Positions 36,058 to 45,166 of a stretch of DNA of 64,000 bases are shown piece by piece. This DNA is from Rana temporaria. Its lineage: Eukaryota > Chordata > Amphibia > Anura > Ranidae. Location: contig NC_053492.1 of NCBI RefSeq assembly GCF_905171775.1, forward strand, positions 189,617,317-189,681,316. The letters are read 5' to 3'. A program made the translations under genes and the position numbers. The notes under the pieces are model-generated. The model was given only the letters and a program-made list of their open reading frames with translations, was not told the DNA's origin and ran no database searches. Position 1 is the first letter of the stretch; each line of letters starts with the position of its first letter.

Positions 36058-36130
36058 GTCAGCACGTCGCCCGTGCCCCAGATGACGTCAATTTATGATG
36101 AAACGTGCGTCGGGAGGGTAGCGTGCTGAC
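36058..36130 (+). ncRNA. Degenerate hammerhead ribozyme-like motif (type I)
   Basis: Read in order: GTCAGCACG (36058-36066), later CAGATGA (canonical CTGATGA with one change), stem II GTCA/TGAT, GAAAC, a short loop and GTC cleavage triplet, GGGAGGG, then CGTGCTGAC (36122-36130), the exact complement of the first strand. Hammerheads with very short stem III are known from Penelope-like elements. The U-to-A change in the core makes self-cleavage doubtful. Confidence 0.55.
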
Positions 36131-36984
36131 GCAAGACGGCTTTTATCTGTTTTTATCTTCGTTCTGTAAGTGTAATTTTTTTTACTATTAAAGCAACTAA
36201 GTCAACGTACTTCACCATGTGGGCAATATCATTCTTTTTATGTATCTACTGACCACATTGTACCGGAGGATCTTAGGATATATCACCACCGCTCAGGATC
36301 CCAAAGGCCCTGGCTAGGGGTTTAGCCGCATGCTTGTACTGCACTATGCTCTGGTAAGCCTCCCATCTATGGGGTGTTTGGTGGTGGTGGTCCCTTGAGT
36401 CACAATTATCCTATATGTGCTGGTCCTGTTGTACTTCACCATTGAGTTTTTCTTGTGACACGCTGCAATCCTGTGGATTCGTTTTGGGAAGTCTCAGCAT
36501 CCATCTCTTCTTATCCCCCTGCGAGGATCATCAAAAGGCCCTGGCTGGGGTTTGCAGCCGCAAGTTTTTATTGCTTGCCATCTGGTAAGCCTCCATCCTT
36601 TTTTACTTATTTTGTGGTGTCGGCCATCACATATGCTTTCACCTTATGAACTTATATTCAACATTTGATGAACTCATTTATATATATCTTCATAGATACA
36701 CAAGGACTGAATTTACAACCTACATTCATGTGTCCTATCTCCTTTTGAATTTTGGGGCCTTTTTAATTTTATATTCCATTCTTCTTTTTATCAATTGATC
36801 GTTTAGTTCAATTTATTTTAATAGCGCAACTTCTCTTTCTCCCTACTTGTATTGTGTTTGTATGACACTGTGTTGTTGCAGCTTAGTTAAAAAATGTTCT
36901 AGTGTTTTAGCGCGGTATTTCTTTTTCTGTTTTGTAATTGTACCTGAATCTGGCCCATAGTTCGCTGTTTCAGTTTTTTATTAA

Positions 36985-37637
36985 AGGGTTTGTTAACCCA
37001 CAATATCTACTTGATATAATCCGGTCTCCTAAGGATTTGTTTCCCTGTGTGTGTGTGTGTGTGTGTGTTGTATAAAAAAAGCTGTATACACCTTATCTGT
37101 AAGCGCTGATCAGCAGTCACTTGACACGCCACATCTCTCCTCTCCCCATCTGACAGATACAGCAGGATGGGCCGAGATTCCCCCGCTAATGTCAGTCTGG
37201 AGGGGAGGAGTGAACCAATGGGTCATGTGACTGTGATTTTTATGTACAACACACAAACAGTGGGACATATCATTATAAGACAGAGTAGATTGTTTTAAAT
37301 AAATAATGTTATTACAGCAGCAGCAGGGGGGGCGGGGGCGGGCCATGACACAGAAGCCAACAGGAAGGGAGGGGAGGAGGGAGGAGGACACAAGAGCAGA
37401 GAGGAGAGATAGCAGGGCTGCGAATGATGGAGACATGCAAACTGACCACGGTGTCAGGGCTCAGCAACCACGGTAATTACCGTGGTCAGTTTACATAGGG
37501 GAGGGTAGAAACTGGCAGGATCAGCCAGGTTTTTTAGGTGTTACAGGGGTCTAAATGACACAGCATAACCGCTGTGTCATCTAACATGCTTTAAAAAAGC
37601 AGGATCCTTTTTTTTTTTTTTTAGGTTAACATACGCT
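36985..37637. mobile_element. TTAA-flanked MITE (AGGGTTTGTTAACC end)
   Basis: TTAA at 36981-36984 and 37638-37641; inverted ends AGGGTTTGTTAACCCA and TTAGGTTAACATACGCT. Contains a (GT)n run at about 37045-37070 and inverted ACCACGGTAATTACCGTGGT at 37465-37488. Confidence 0.7.
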
Positions 37638-37907
37638 TTAAATTACTATCAAATGCCATATTTACTGGGCCATTGACAATACATAGGAGGAAATATACTA
37701 TAGATTTAATTGATGAGGTGTCATTTCCAGTTTCAAAGGGTTCAGAAGTGTCAAACACTCCATTCGTCTTTCTTCTATAAAAAGTAAAGGAAAATAATTA
37801 ATCCAAAGCACAAGCTGTGTTTTGAGCAGGTATACATTATTGTGTTTCATTATTACTTAAACTACTGTAGCTGTGTGATGGGAATTTGAAGTGATATTTG
37901 ACACTTA

Positions 37908-38343
37908 GTGCCGGTTCACACTACAGCGACTTGGGATCTGACTTGCGTCGCCCCAAGTCGCACGACATGAGAAATTTCATTGAAGTGAATTAGAGCCATC
38001 TTAATGTACACTACTGAAGTCGCTCCGACTTCAGAAAAGGTTCCTGTACTACTTTAAGGCAACTTCTAGTCAACTTGAACCCATTGATTTCAATGGAATT
38101 TGCCTCCAAAGTCGGATCTCCGTCTTAACTGAAACAACTTTACAGAAAGAGAAAATAGTTTACTTAGGCAAACCCCTCCCTCCCACAGAGCTATTTATTC
38201 TGTGATTGGCCACAGCCAAAGTCGCCTGTCCTGGAGGCAACTTTAAGTCGCATTGTAAGTTGCTCCAAGTCACACTGAAGTCGCGCTGAAGTCGCCTTGC
38301 AAAATCGCGCTGTAAGTTGGGTTGCCCCTGTGTGAACCGGCAC
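37908..38343. mobile_element. MITE with GTGCCGGTTCACAC TIR
   Basis: Ends GTGCCGGTTCACAC and GTGTGAACCGGCAC are exact inverted repeats, flanked by TTA (37905-37907) and TAA (38344-38346). The interior is built of AAGTCGC/GCGACTT modules. 436 bp, no ORF. Confidence 0.9.
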
Positions 38344-38639
38344 TAAAAAAAAAATAAAAAAATAAAGTGCATTACAAATTAAATCCAAGCATAAATAAAA
38401 ATACTATGTAATGTAATTGCGTAGTTCCTTTTGGTGACTATGGGTGGTACGAGAAGCTAATCAGGCTCTACTGCACATGTATTGACAAGGATCATGCAGA
38501 TACAGTAGGAGGAGAAAACAACAAGTGTGTTGTTTCTCTGTATTGGCTGTGTATTCCTTCAAGAGACACTGTCACCTCGCCCATGAGGAGCAAAGTGACA
38601 GGGTTTCTGCAAAAGGGACCAAAGAAAAAGGTGTATAAT

Positions 38640-39800
38640 AGTGCCACAAAGTGCAGAAAAAAACACCAAAAAAAGGGGAATATTTGTTCCTATTGAGAAC
38701 ACAAAACAAAATGTGACATATAAATATGACAAGGTGCTGCAATTATGAATTAGTTTGAATAGTAAACTAAAAATAAAAAGTGAAAAAGTAAGAAATAATG
38801 CGCAACCTGAAAAATCGCATTAAATCTGCGAATATAATCGGATGATCAGCGACTAATAAAGTGAAGTGAAAATATGTGTGTAAATATAATCATAAAAAAT
38901 TATAAAAATTGAGGTGGAAGTGATCTCAATATAACACATGTAATGAAGGAAAGCAAGCAGCAGTGTTAATTAGCAAACCCTCAACAGTAGTTATGAATGG
39001 TCATTCAAGTCCAAACAAAAAATATGAAATATAGCAACTTGGGAGTCCAAAAAGTAACAAATTTTAAGTCCAAAAAGTAGCAAAAAAGATGTAGCAAAAA
39101 AACTACACCTATGTGAGCTAAGGATCCAGCTGATGCGGGGGAGTGTGCGGTGTTCCCTGGAGAGGTGAAAAGGTTTTTCTGCTGGGGATTGCTGTATTAC
39201 TGCACTCGCTTTTTATCTTTGATGTAAGAGCATTTTATATTTTATCAAACGTTCCCTACTTACAATACTACACTATTGGAGGCCCTCTGTTTGCTCTCTC
39301 CATCTCTCCCCCTGATTGGAGTTACAATAGGGACTGATCGAGGAGGTGTTTTTGAGTAAGCTGGCATACTATATGGAAGCCTGCAGAGAGTTTGAGAAGC
39401 ACCAGTGAACTTTGGAAAGTGGGAAGATCGTTAACTGTGAGGAGGTGTATGCTCTAAAGAGATCCTGGATGTTTTATACACTTATTGATGAGGTGAGAGT
39501 TCTGAGAGCCCTTACACAGATGTGATCGAGCCACTCATTGATATCTTCACACATTTATGATCGGTGGACATACAGCTCCGTCTCTGTTCTCCTCCTTGGC
39601 AGTTTCACTGCACTAATCATACACGGACACTATTATAATCACCACTTTATTTATTGTTTTATTATCATCCTTTATGGTTATTGATTTATCACTATTTACC
39701 ATTGTCACTTATTTATGTTATTATCACTGATGCGTGTATAGTTCAAGCGCGAAACCCCTTCTATTACATTTCATTGCATCATTAAAGCAGTTAGGTGTTT
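38640..39800. mobile_element. PLE-derived fragments, inverted then direct
   Basis: The part to about 39110 reads on the minus strand as an AT-rich PLE-like tail (complement of GCGCAACCTGAAAAATCG). From 39110 a plus-oriented block ends in CTGATGCGTG...CGCGAAACCCC (39727-39755), a weak hammerhead-like core. It directly abuts the 3' UTR of the minus-strand membrane-protein gene. Assignment by resemblance to the other PLE tails here. Confidence 0.45.
39646..39651 (-). promoter_or_regulatory. Candidate poly(A) signal AATAAA (minus)
   Basis: TTTATT on the plus strand is AATAAA on the minus strand, about 360 nt downstream of the stop codon at 40009-40011. It lies within PLE-derived DNA; if used, the transposon supplies the gene's 3' end. 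Confidence 0.35.
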
Positions 39801-39816
39801 GCTCTGGTGTGCAGCT

Positions 39817-39929
39817 GGAGAACGACAATGGGCATGTGAAAAAGAGGAGATATTTTGTATATACACAAAATATAAATACATATAAAACCAAAATATCCTT
39901 TCTTTTTCACATGCCCATTGTCATTCTCC
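39817..39929. repeat. Inverted repeat (hairpin) next to the gene's stop codon
   Basis: GGAGAACGACAATGGGCATG and CATGCCCATTGTCATTCTCC form arms of about 40 bp with few mismatches (also AGATATTTTG/CAAAATATCC). On the minus strand it lies 80-190 nt after the stop at 40009. Confidence 0.85.
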
Positions 39930-40008
39930 AAAATGAACACAACCTTTGATGAGTACAACTGTATATATATATATATAAAAATAAATAAAAAACATTAAAA
40001 ATACCTAC

Positions 40009-40100
40009 TTAGACTTTGTCTGTAGAAACAATAACTACAATGCCGATGGCAAGGATTCCAAGCACAATGCCAAGTGCAGTGTACAATACTATGTTGAGAA
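40009..40100 (-). CDS. Terminal exon D: transmembrane helix and stop (MAM-mucin membrane protein)
   Basis: On the minus strand a good acceptor (TGATTTTTTGTCTTATAG) precedes 92 nt ending in TAA (40009-40011). Entered in phase 1, the same phase in which exon C (50086-50223) ends. It codes a strongly hydrophobic helix (LYTALGIVLGILAIGIVVIV) followed by Ser-Thr-Asp-Lys-Val and stop. That is the membrane anchor and tiny cytoplasmic tail of a type I membrane protein. The large intron to exon C (about 10 kb) contains the PLE, the LTR element and several MITEs. Alternative: an exon of a different gene, but strand, phase and architecture agree with the upstream exons. Confidence 0.7.
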
Positions 40101-40109
40101 CTATAAGAC

Positions 40110-40477
40110 AAAAAATCAGATATTTATTAGAATAGAAAAAGTTTAACAATAAAATAAATATTTGTCAAGTAACACAATACACAAAGTGACTCAACAAAAA
40201 AGCAATTTGGCTAGGTATGCAATGTATGGTAAAACAAATATTATTATTATTTGCTGAGACATTTATGCTAATGCAGCACAAGGGGAAATGTAATGCTCAA
40301 CTGCAAATTCATTAAGTGCAATAACATGCAGAAATAGTTAATTTCTTAAAAAGCTGACCCCTGACTGGTTTCTTTAGATAACTGTAATTAACCACAAGCC
40401 TATTTTTGACACTTGTTGATTACAAGTTAAAATCAGTATTTTTTGCTAGAAAATTACCTAGAACCCCCAAACATTAT
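40110..40477 (-). other. Intron sequence of the MAM-mucin gene
   Basis: AT-rich; from about 40440 it turns into the repeat containing GAACCCCCAAACATTAT, into which the next MITE inserted. Confidence 0.5.
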
Positions 40478-41200
40478 GGGCCAGATACACATAGAAATGG
40501 ATCGGCGCAGCGTATCAGAGATACGCTACGCCGCCGTACCATACCTGGCGTTCTTTCGAATCCTCAAAGATTTTGCGCCGTAAGTTACGGCGGCGCAGTG
40601 TATTTCTGGCGGCGGAATTCAAATCGGCGATTAGGAGGGCGTGTTTCATTTAAATGAAGCGCGTCCCCGCGCCCAATGAACTGCGCATGCTCTGTTTTGA
40701 AATTTCCCACCGTGCATTGCGCGAAATGACGTCGCAAGGACGTAATTTTTTAAACTTAGACGTGACTTACGTCCATCCCGATTCACGGACGAGTTACGCA
40801 AAAAAAAAGAAAAAATTCAAATTTCGACGCGGGAACGACGGCCATATTTAACATGGCAAATCTAACTATACGCCACAAAATACCAGCTTTAACTATACGC
40901 CGGAAAAAGCAGACTAGAGTCGACCGAAGAGAATGCGACGGCCGCGCGTACGTTCGTGGATCGTCAGAAATAGCTAATTTGCATACCTGACGCGGAAAAC
41001 GATGCGAACTCCACCCAGCGGACGCCAAAGTATTGCATCTACGATCCGAAGGCGTACGAAGCCGTACGCCTGTCGGATCAAACCCAGATGCCGTCGTATC
41101 TTGGTTTGAGGATTCAAACTAAAGATACGACGCGGGTAATTTGAAAGTACGCCGGCGTATCAGTAGATACGCCGGCGTACTCGCTCTGTGGATCTACCCC
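40478..41200. mobile_element. MITE, GGGCCAGATACAC / GTGGATCTACCCC ends
   Basis: Diverged inverted ends, with CpG-rich interior GGGAACGACGGCCATATTTA (inverse of the copies at 1.2 and 8.5 kb). It splits a dispersed repeat whose two sides read AACCCCCAAACATTAT and GTATATGTATATCTTTAGC. Confidence 0.8.
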
Positions 41201-42125
41201 AGTATATGTATATCTTTAGCACGGTATTTGCGCAGCAGTCTTTCAAATGCATTTTTTTGGTAAACAAACATTTCCCTGAATCTTAAAAAAAAAATATTTT
41301 GTATATTGTGAAAGATGATGTTATGCCAAGTACAGTATATAGATACTTAACATGTTATGGTTTAAAATTGTACACACTCGTGAAATGGCGGAATTTTAAC
41401 TGTTACCAGTTTAGAGTTTCAGAGGGGGTCTTTTGCTAGAATTATTGCTCTTGCTCTGATACCTCACATGTGTGGTTTTAAAACCGTTCACATTTGCAGG
41501 CATGACTTACATATGCATTTTCTTTGGTGCGCGAACCCATAGGGACAGGGGGGCGCATTAAAAGAATGTTTTATTATTATTTATTTTATTTTTATTTTTA
41601 TTTTTTTACACTGTCTCCTTAAAAAAAAATATGATGACTTTTATTACTGTCACAAGGAATGTAAACATCCCTTGTGACAGTAATAGGGGGTAAGGTACTC
41701 TTTATGGAGGGATCTGGGGTCTAAAAGACCCCAAATCCCTCCTTTGCACTTAAAAGTATTCAAAACGCCAAAATCTGCGTTTTGGAATACTAGGAGTAAA
41801 CTGGAAGCGACTTGGTGATGCTGCTTCCAGGTTACTACATTGGAAACCTAATCAAAGCCAATTTCGGCTTTGTTTGGGACAGCCAGCTGGGTCTCCAGGT
41901 GGGATGGGAGACCCAGGTGGAGCGGCGGAAGGGGGGAAGTCCCCTCCCACTCCTTATTATAGCAGCCAAGCGGCATCTGAGCCATATGGTTGTTATCATC
42001 AGAAAGTCGACCACCAGCTCTACAAAACGGTACTGGGGTCAAACCTGCAGCTGCAGGCTTCACCTGGTACAACCACTGCCTCAAAACGACGTACAGGTAC
42101 GTCGTTTCGCGTGAAATGGTTAAAG
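41201..42125. repeat. Dispersed repeat F5; 3' half directly repeated at 54.0-54.5 kb
   Basis: GACTTTTATTACTGTCACAA, GGAGGGATCTGGGGTCTAAA, GGGTCTCCAGGTGGGATGGG and GTTATCATCAGAAAGTCGAC occur in the same order at 54.02-54.50 kb, while the first part (41.2-41.6) matches 53.6-53.95 kb in inverse orientation. The ORFs it creates on both strands are shadows. Confidence 0.75.
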
Positions 42126-42281
42126 TGGTTCTAAAGCCTTAAGGTTTTTCACCTTAATGCATTCTATGCATTAAGGTGGAAAACCTTCTTCCTCTCTTTG
42201 TCTTCTTCTTACCTTGTCATATGAAGACAATGGTCAAGGTGATGATTTTTTAGGACAGCGCCTGCTTCACTGGCAGGAACA

Positions 42282-42440
42282 GTGGGGCCAAACTCCAAAG
42301 GGGAACCAATTAAGTGGCAAAAGAAGACAAAGAGAGGAAGAAGAGCAGGGAGAAGAACTCAAAAGGCAAAAACGGTAGTAGGAGCTGGCGTTTTTAATAT
42401 TAGTGGCTCAGAACTATCTATGGACGAACTGAAGGTCTTA
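42282..42440 (+). pseudogene. PLE ORF, N-terminal segment
   Basis: Basic region (KKTKRGRRAGRRTQKAK) followed by VVGAGVFNISGSELSMDELK, which corresponds to the conserved VFN-S---LS--E---L segment just before the reverse transcriptase core of Penelope-like proteins. Upstream (from about 42246) coding continues in another frame, so the start is damaged or truncated. The frame is cut by the MITE at 42441. Confidence 0.6.
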
Positions 42441-42863
42441 TGCCCCGTACACACCATCACTTTATGTGATGAAAAAAAACGACGTTTTTAAAAACGTCAC
42501 TTTAATTGACCGTGTGTGGGGGAAAATGTCGTTTTATGTCAAAAAAAATTGAAACATGCTTCAATTTTATGTGTCGTTTTTCAAAACGTCGTTTTTTACT
42601 TAACAGAAATTGACCGTGTGTAGCAAAAAATGTCGTTTAAAACGACGTTTTTTCACCCGCGCATGCCCAGAAGCTAGTTATGAAGCAAGCTTCAATGGAA
42701 AAAGTGGTGAGAACGTAACCTCGCTTTGCTAGAACATTGTGAGAAAAACGATGGTGTGTAGGCAACTTCGTCTTTGAAAATTGAAGTTTCAAAAAGGTCA
42801 TTTTTTACTTCACAGAAAATGTCGTTTTTTTTCATCACATAAAGTGATGGTGTGTATGCGGCA
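42441..42863. mobile_element. Harbinger-like MITE inside the PLE ORF, TSD TTA
   Basis: Inverted ends TGCCCCGTACACACCATCAC and GTGATGGTGTGTATGCGGCA; TTA at 42438-42440 and 42864-42866. Interior modules AAAACGTCGTTTT and complements. The PLE codons on the two sides are in register across one TTA, so the insertion was into a coding element. Confidence 0.9.
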
Positions 42864-44351
42864 TTAGACAAAGGACTCAAGTTCGCTCCGGTCCGCAATT
42901 TTAATAAATTTCAAACATATATCAGTTTGCAAAAATTTGTCAGGACCTTAAATATTAAGCAGTATTTTTTGTCTAAACCCAGAGCTCTTCGTCCAGTTCC
43001 TATTTTTGTCCCAGGCCCACATGTCCCCCAGGAGGTACACTCTAACCTGTCTAATAAGTCACTTTTTAACCCTCCTAAACATGGCTATGGACATATAGAA
43101 GTGTTTAAAAACATGGTTGCCAGCGATTTGGAATCCATGAGAATTAAAAAAGTTAGGGATCCACATTATTTAAAATTGGGAATTGCGTCCCTGGAGAAAA
43201 ATAAAAATGTGGTGGTCAGACCCGCTGATAAGGGGGGGGGGGGGTTGGTGGTAATGAGCAAAATATATTATAATGAGGAAATGAACAGATTGTTGTCAGA
43301 TCGTTCCACTTACAAACTGCTGAGCAACGATCCTGTCCTTGTTTATAAGAGTGAGCTTCAGTCATTGAATAAGCAAGGTTTTACCAGAGGGGTATTGAAT
43401 AAAAAGGAATCGCTATACTTGGATCCCAGTGCGTGCAGAAGGCCTATTATCTATTTTTTGCCTAAAGTGTATAAAAATGCCTTGGCCCCGTCGGGCCGAC
43501 CCATTGTGAATGGGATAGATTCGGTCACTGCACGCCTGGGACAATATATCGATAATTTTCTTAAACCTCTGGTTTGTACCACTACTGATTATCTCAAGGA
43601 CACAAGACATGCCATTCAAATAATTGAGTCTACTCTGGCCTGTGACAATAGTCTTCTTGTCACAGTTGACGTGGGCTCATTATACACCTTCATATGACAC
43701 CAGGATGCTATCAAATCTGTAAAATGGGCCTTAAGTTCCTCCAACTTACCTGTCTCATTACAAAGTTTCCTTGTTGAAGCCCTTGAGTTTTGTTTGTCTA
43801 GAAACTATTTTTGGTACGACCATAGCTTTTTCCTACAAACACTTGGCGTCGCAATGGGTGTAAGGTTTGCACCCAGCGTGGCCAATCTATTCATGGCTTT
43901 GTGGGAAGAAGAAACTGTATTCAAAGACAGACCAGCCCAATTGAAACAGTATTTTCGATACATTGATGATCTTATAATCATCTGGGAGGGCAATCTGAGT
44001 AGTTTACAGCTCTTTATGTCCAGGCTGAATGATAAAAACATCAGATTAACTTGGAGCTCTGATGCCTCCAGTTTATCATTTCATGATCTGGAGATTTTCA
44101 GAGCTGGTTCTGGCTTTAAAACCAGGAATTTCTTTAAACAGTCCAACAGAAACGGTTTTATACCCCTAGACAGCTGCCATCACAAATCATGGTTGTGCAA
44201 CATCCCCAGGGGCCAGTTTATTCGCCTGCGGCATAACTGTACCCTGGGGTCAGATTTTTTTGCACAATCAGATATCCTTGCGGAACGTTTCTTGCAAAAG
44301 GGATATAATCAAGATGAGATTGCTGGTGAAATCAAAAAGGTTGGGGATATG
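42864..44351 (+). pseudogene. PLE reverse transcriptase domain
   Basis: One reading frame carries the RT core: the N-terminal conserved segment DKGLKFAPVRNFNKF, then VVRPADKGGGGLVVM (motif 1-2 region), PLKVYK-like FLPKVYKNALAPSGRPIV, then LLVTVDVGSLYTFI (motif A, catalytic Asp in DVGSLYT), GVAMGVRFAPSVANLFMA (motif B), and QYFRYIDDLIIIW (motif C, YIDD at about 43959-43970). A single TGA at 43695-43697 directly after motif A interrupts it, so the protein would stop before the catalytic YIDD. A G-run at 43231-43242 codes for extra glycines in motif 1, suggesting slippage. Cut at 44351 by the LTR element. Confidence 0.85.
44347..44351. repeat. 5-bp TSD (ATATG), left copy
   Basis: ATATG here and at 48259-48263 flank the TG...CA ends of the LTR element. 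Confidence 0.9.
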
Positions 44352-45104
44352 TGTCATGGATCTTGAGATATTAAAGTGTTTCTACTTGACATCTGTTACA
44401 CAGGAGAGGGACATTCAATGCAAGGACACCGGCTATTGAAATGCTAAGTGGAACCAGCTAGAGAAATACCTTTTATTGTGCTCTGCAGGCTAAGAGCGGG
44501 TGTCGGAGACGCTCCGTCTGGCTAAAAAACTATGGATTGAAGGTTAATTGAATCTAGAATGTATGTGTGAAGATGTATGTGTTTATTGTTCTAAAGGTCA
44601 GAAGCCTCCTGTCAGCTGTATTGAATTAGCATTCTATTGTCTAAAGCAATGTAACCTCTCAGAGGTAGTAATTAAGTAGACCGGGTTATTGTGTACATTG
44701 ATTACCCCCTGGGGCTTCTGTCTCAATACACAAGTCTTTCTATCCAAGCTATTGGACCAATCCCTGTTGACAATTTCAAGTCCTCATTTGCATGGTCAAG
44801 GAGGACTTGAGTGAAGACTGGATATACTTTACAATTGACCAATAGGAAAGCGGTTGTTGGGAGTGGGATGTTCCAAATTCTGTATAAAAGTGTGCTGTGT
44901 AATTGAAAATAAAGAGTCCTGTTGGAACTTACATACAGCCTGCCTGGTGTTTGTTCTTAATGGGTCCGAATGGCACATAGCTGTAATTCGGATCCCGGAA
45001 CCTTGGATGACTGGACCATCAGACGTTGCAATCTGCAAGCTGACTCACTGGTAGCAGAGGAGTGTCGGGAGAGCAGGACCTGGGCGAGGAAGGATCTCGT
45101 CACA
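44352..45104 (+). repeat. Left LTR (753 bp) with TATA and AATAAA
   Basis: TG...CA ends; CCAAT motifs near 44756 and 44839, TATAAAA at 44883-44889 and AATAAA at 44908-44913, an order compatible with U3-R-U5. Nearly identical to 47506-48258. Confidence 0.93.
44883..44889 (+). promoter_or_regulatory. TATA box of the LTR
   Basis: TATAAAA followed by AATAAA 19 nt downstream; repeated at the same offset in the right LTR (about 48037). Confidence 0.65.
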
Positions 45105-45127
45105 TTGGTTGGCAGCGGTGGGATTTG
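45105..45127 (+). promoter_or_regulatory. Primer binding site, tRNA-Leu-like
   Basis: TTGGTTGGCAGCGGTGGGAT starts at the base after the left LTR. TGGCAGCGGTGGGATT (45110-45125) is complementary to the acceptor/T-arm end that I recall for vertebrate tRNA-Leu(UAG); relative to a CCA-ended tRNA there is one extra T. Confidence 0.6.
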
Positions 45128-45166
45128 CTCTCCAGTTACTGGGACAACTCCAAACCACCACCATGA

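Larger units (their letters stand above)
35444..36933 (+). mobile_element. PLE-derived insertion with 14-bp TSD and inverted 5' end
   Basis: The 14-mer GTAATTGTACCTGA is present at 35430-35443 and 36934-36947. The first 60 bp are the reverse complement of 36776-36835 (CTTCTTTTTATCAATTGATC in the forward copy), and a perfect 61-bp palindrome follows at 35504-35632. The plus-strand body then holds a hammerhead-like motif (36058-36130), two copies of a CCCTGGCT...GGTTT...CATCTGGTAAGCC block, and an AT-rich tail. Variable-length TSD plus an inverted copy of the end is typical for Penelope-like insertions. No coding sequence. Confidence 0.65.
34724..36956. mobile_element. MITE (GGGCCAGATTCAC TIR), split by a PLE-derived insertion
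   Basis: Left end GGGCCAGATTCACAGAATAG, right end TGAATCTGGCCC; ATA flanks both sides (34721-34723; 36957-36959). Its body spans 34724-35443 and its last few bases lie at 36948-36956; everything between is a later insertion. Interior matches 8.1, 40.5 and 56.9 kb copies (TTACAGGTAAG, CGTAACGTAAA). Confidence 0.85.

Noticed and set aside
39727..39760. Hammerhead-like CTGATGC...CGCGAAACCCC
   Set aside because: Core base changed and no NUH cleavage triplet or stem I could be drawn; kept only as part of the PLE fragment.
44829..45054. Short ORFs repeated exactly in both LTRs (66 and 69 aa)
   Set aside because: They lie over the TATA and poly(A) signals of the LTR and appear twice only because the LTR is repeated.
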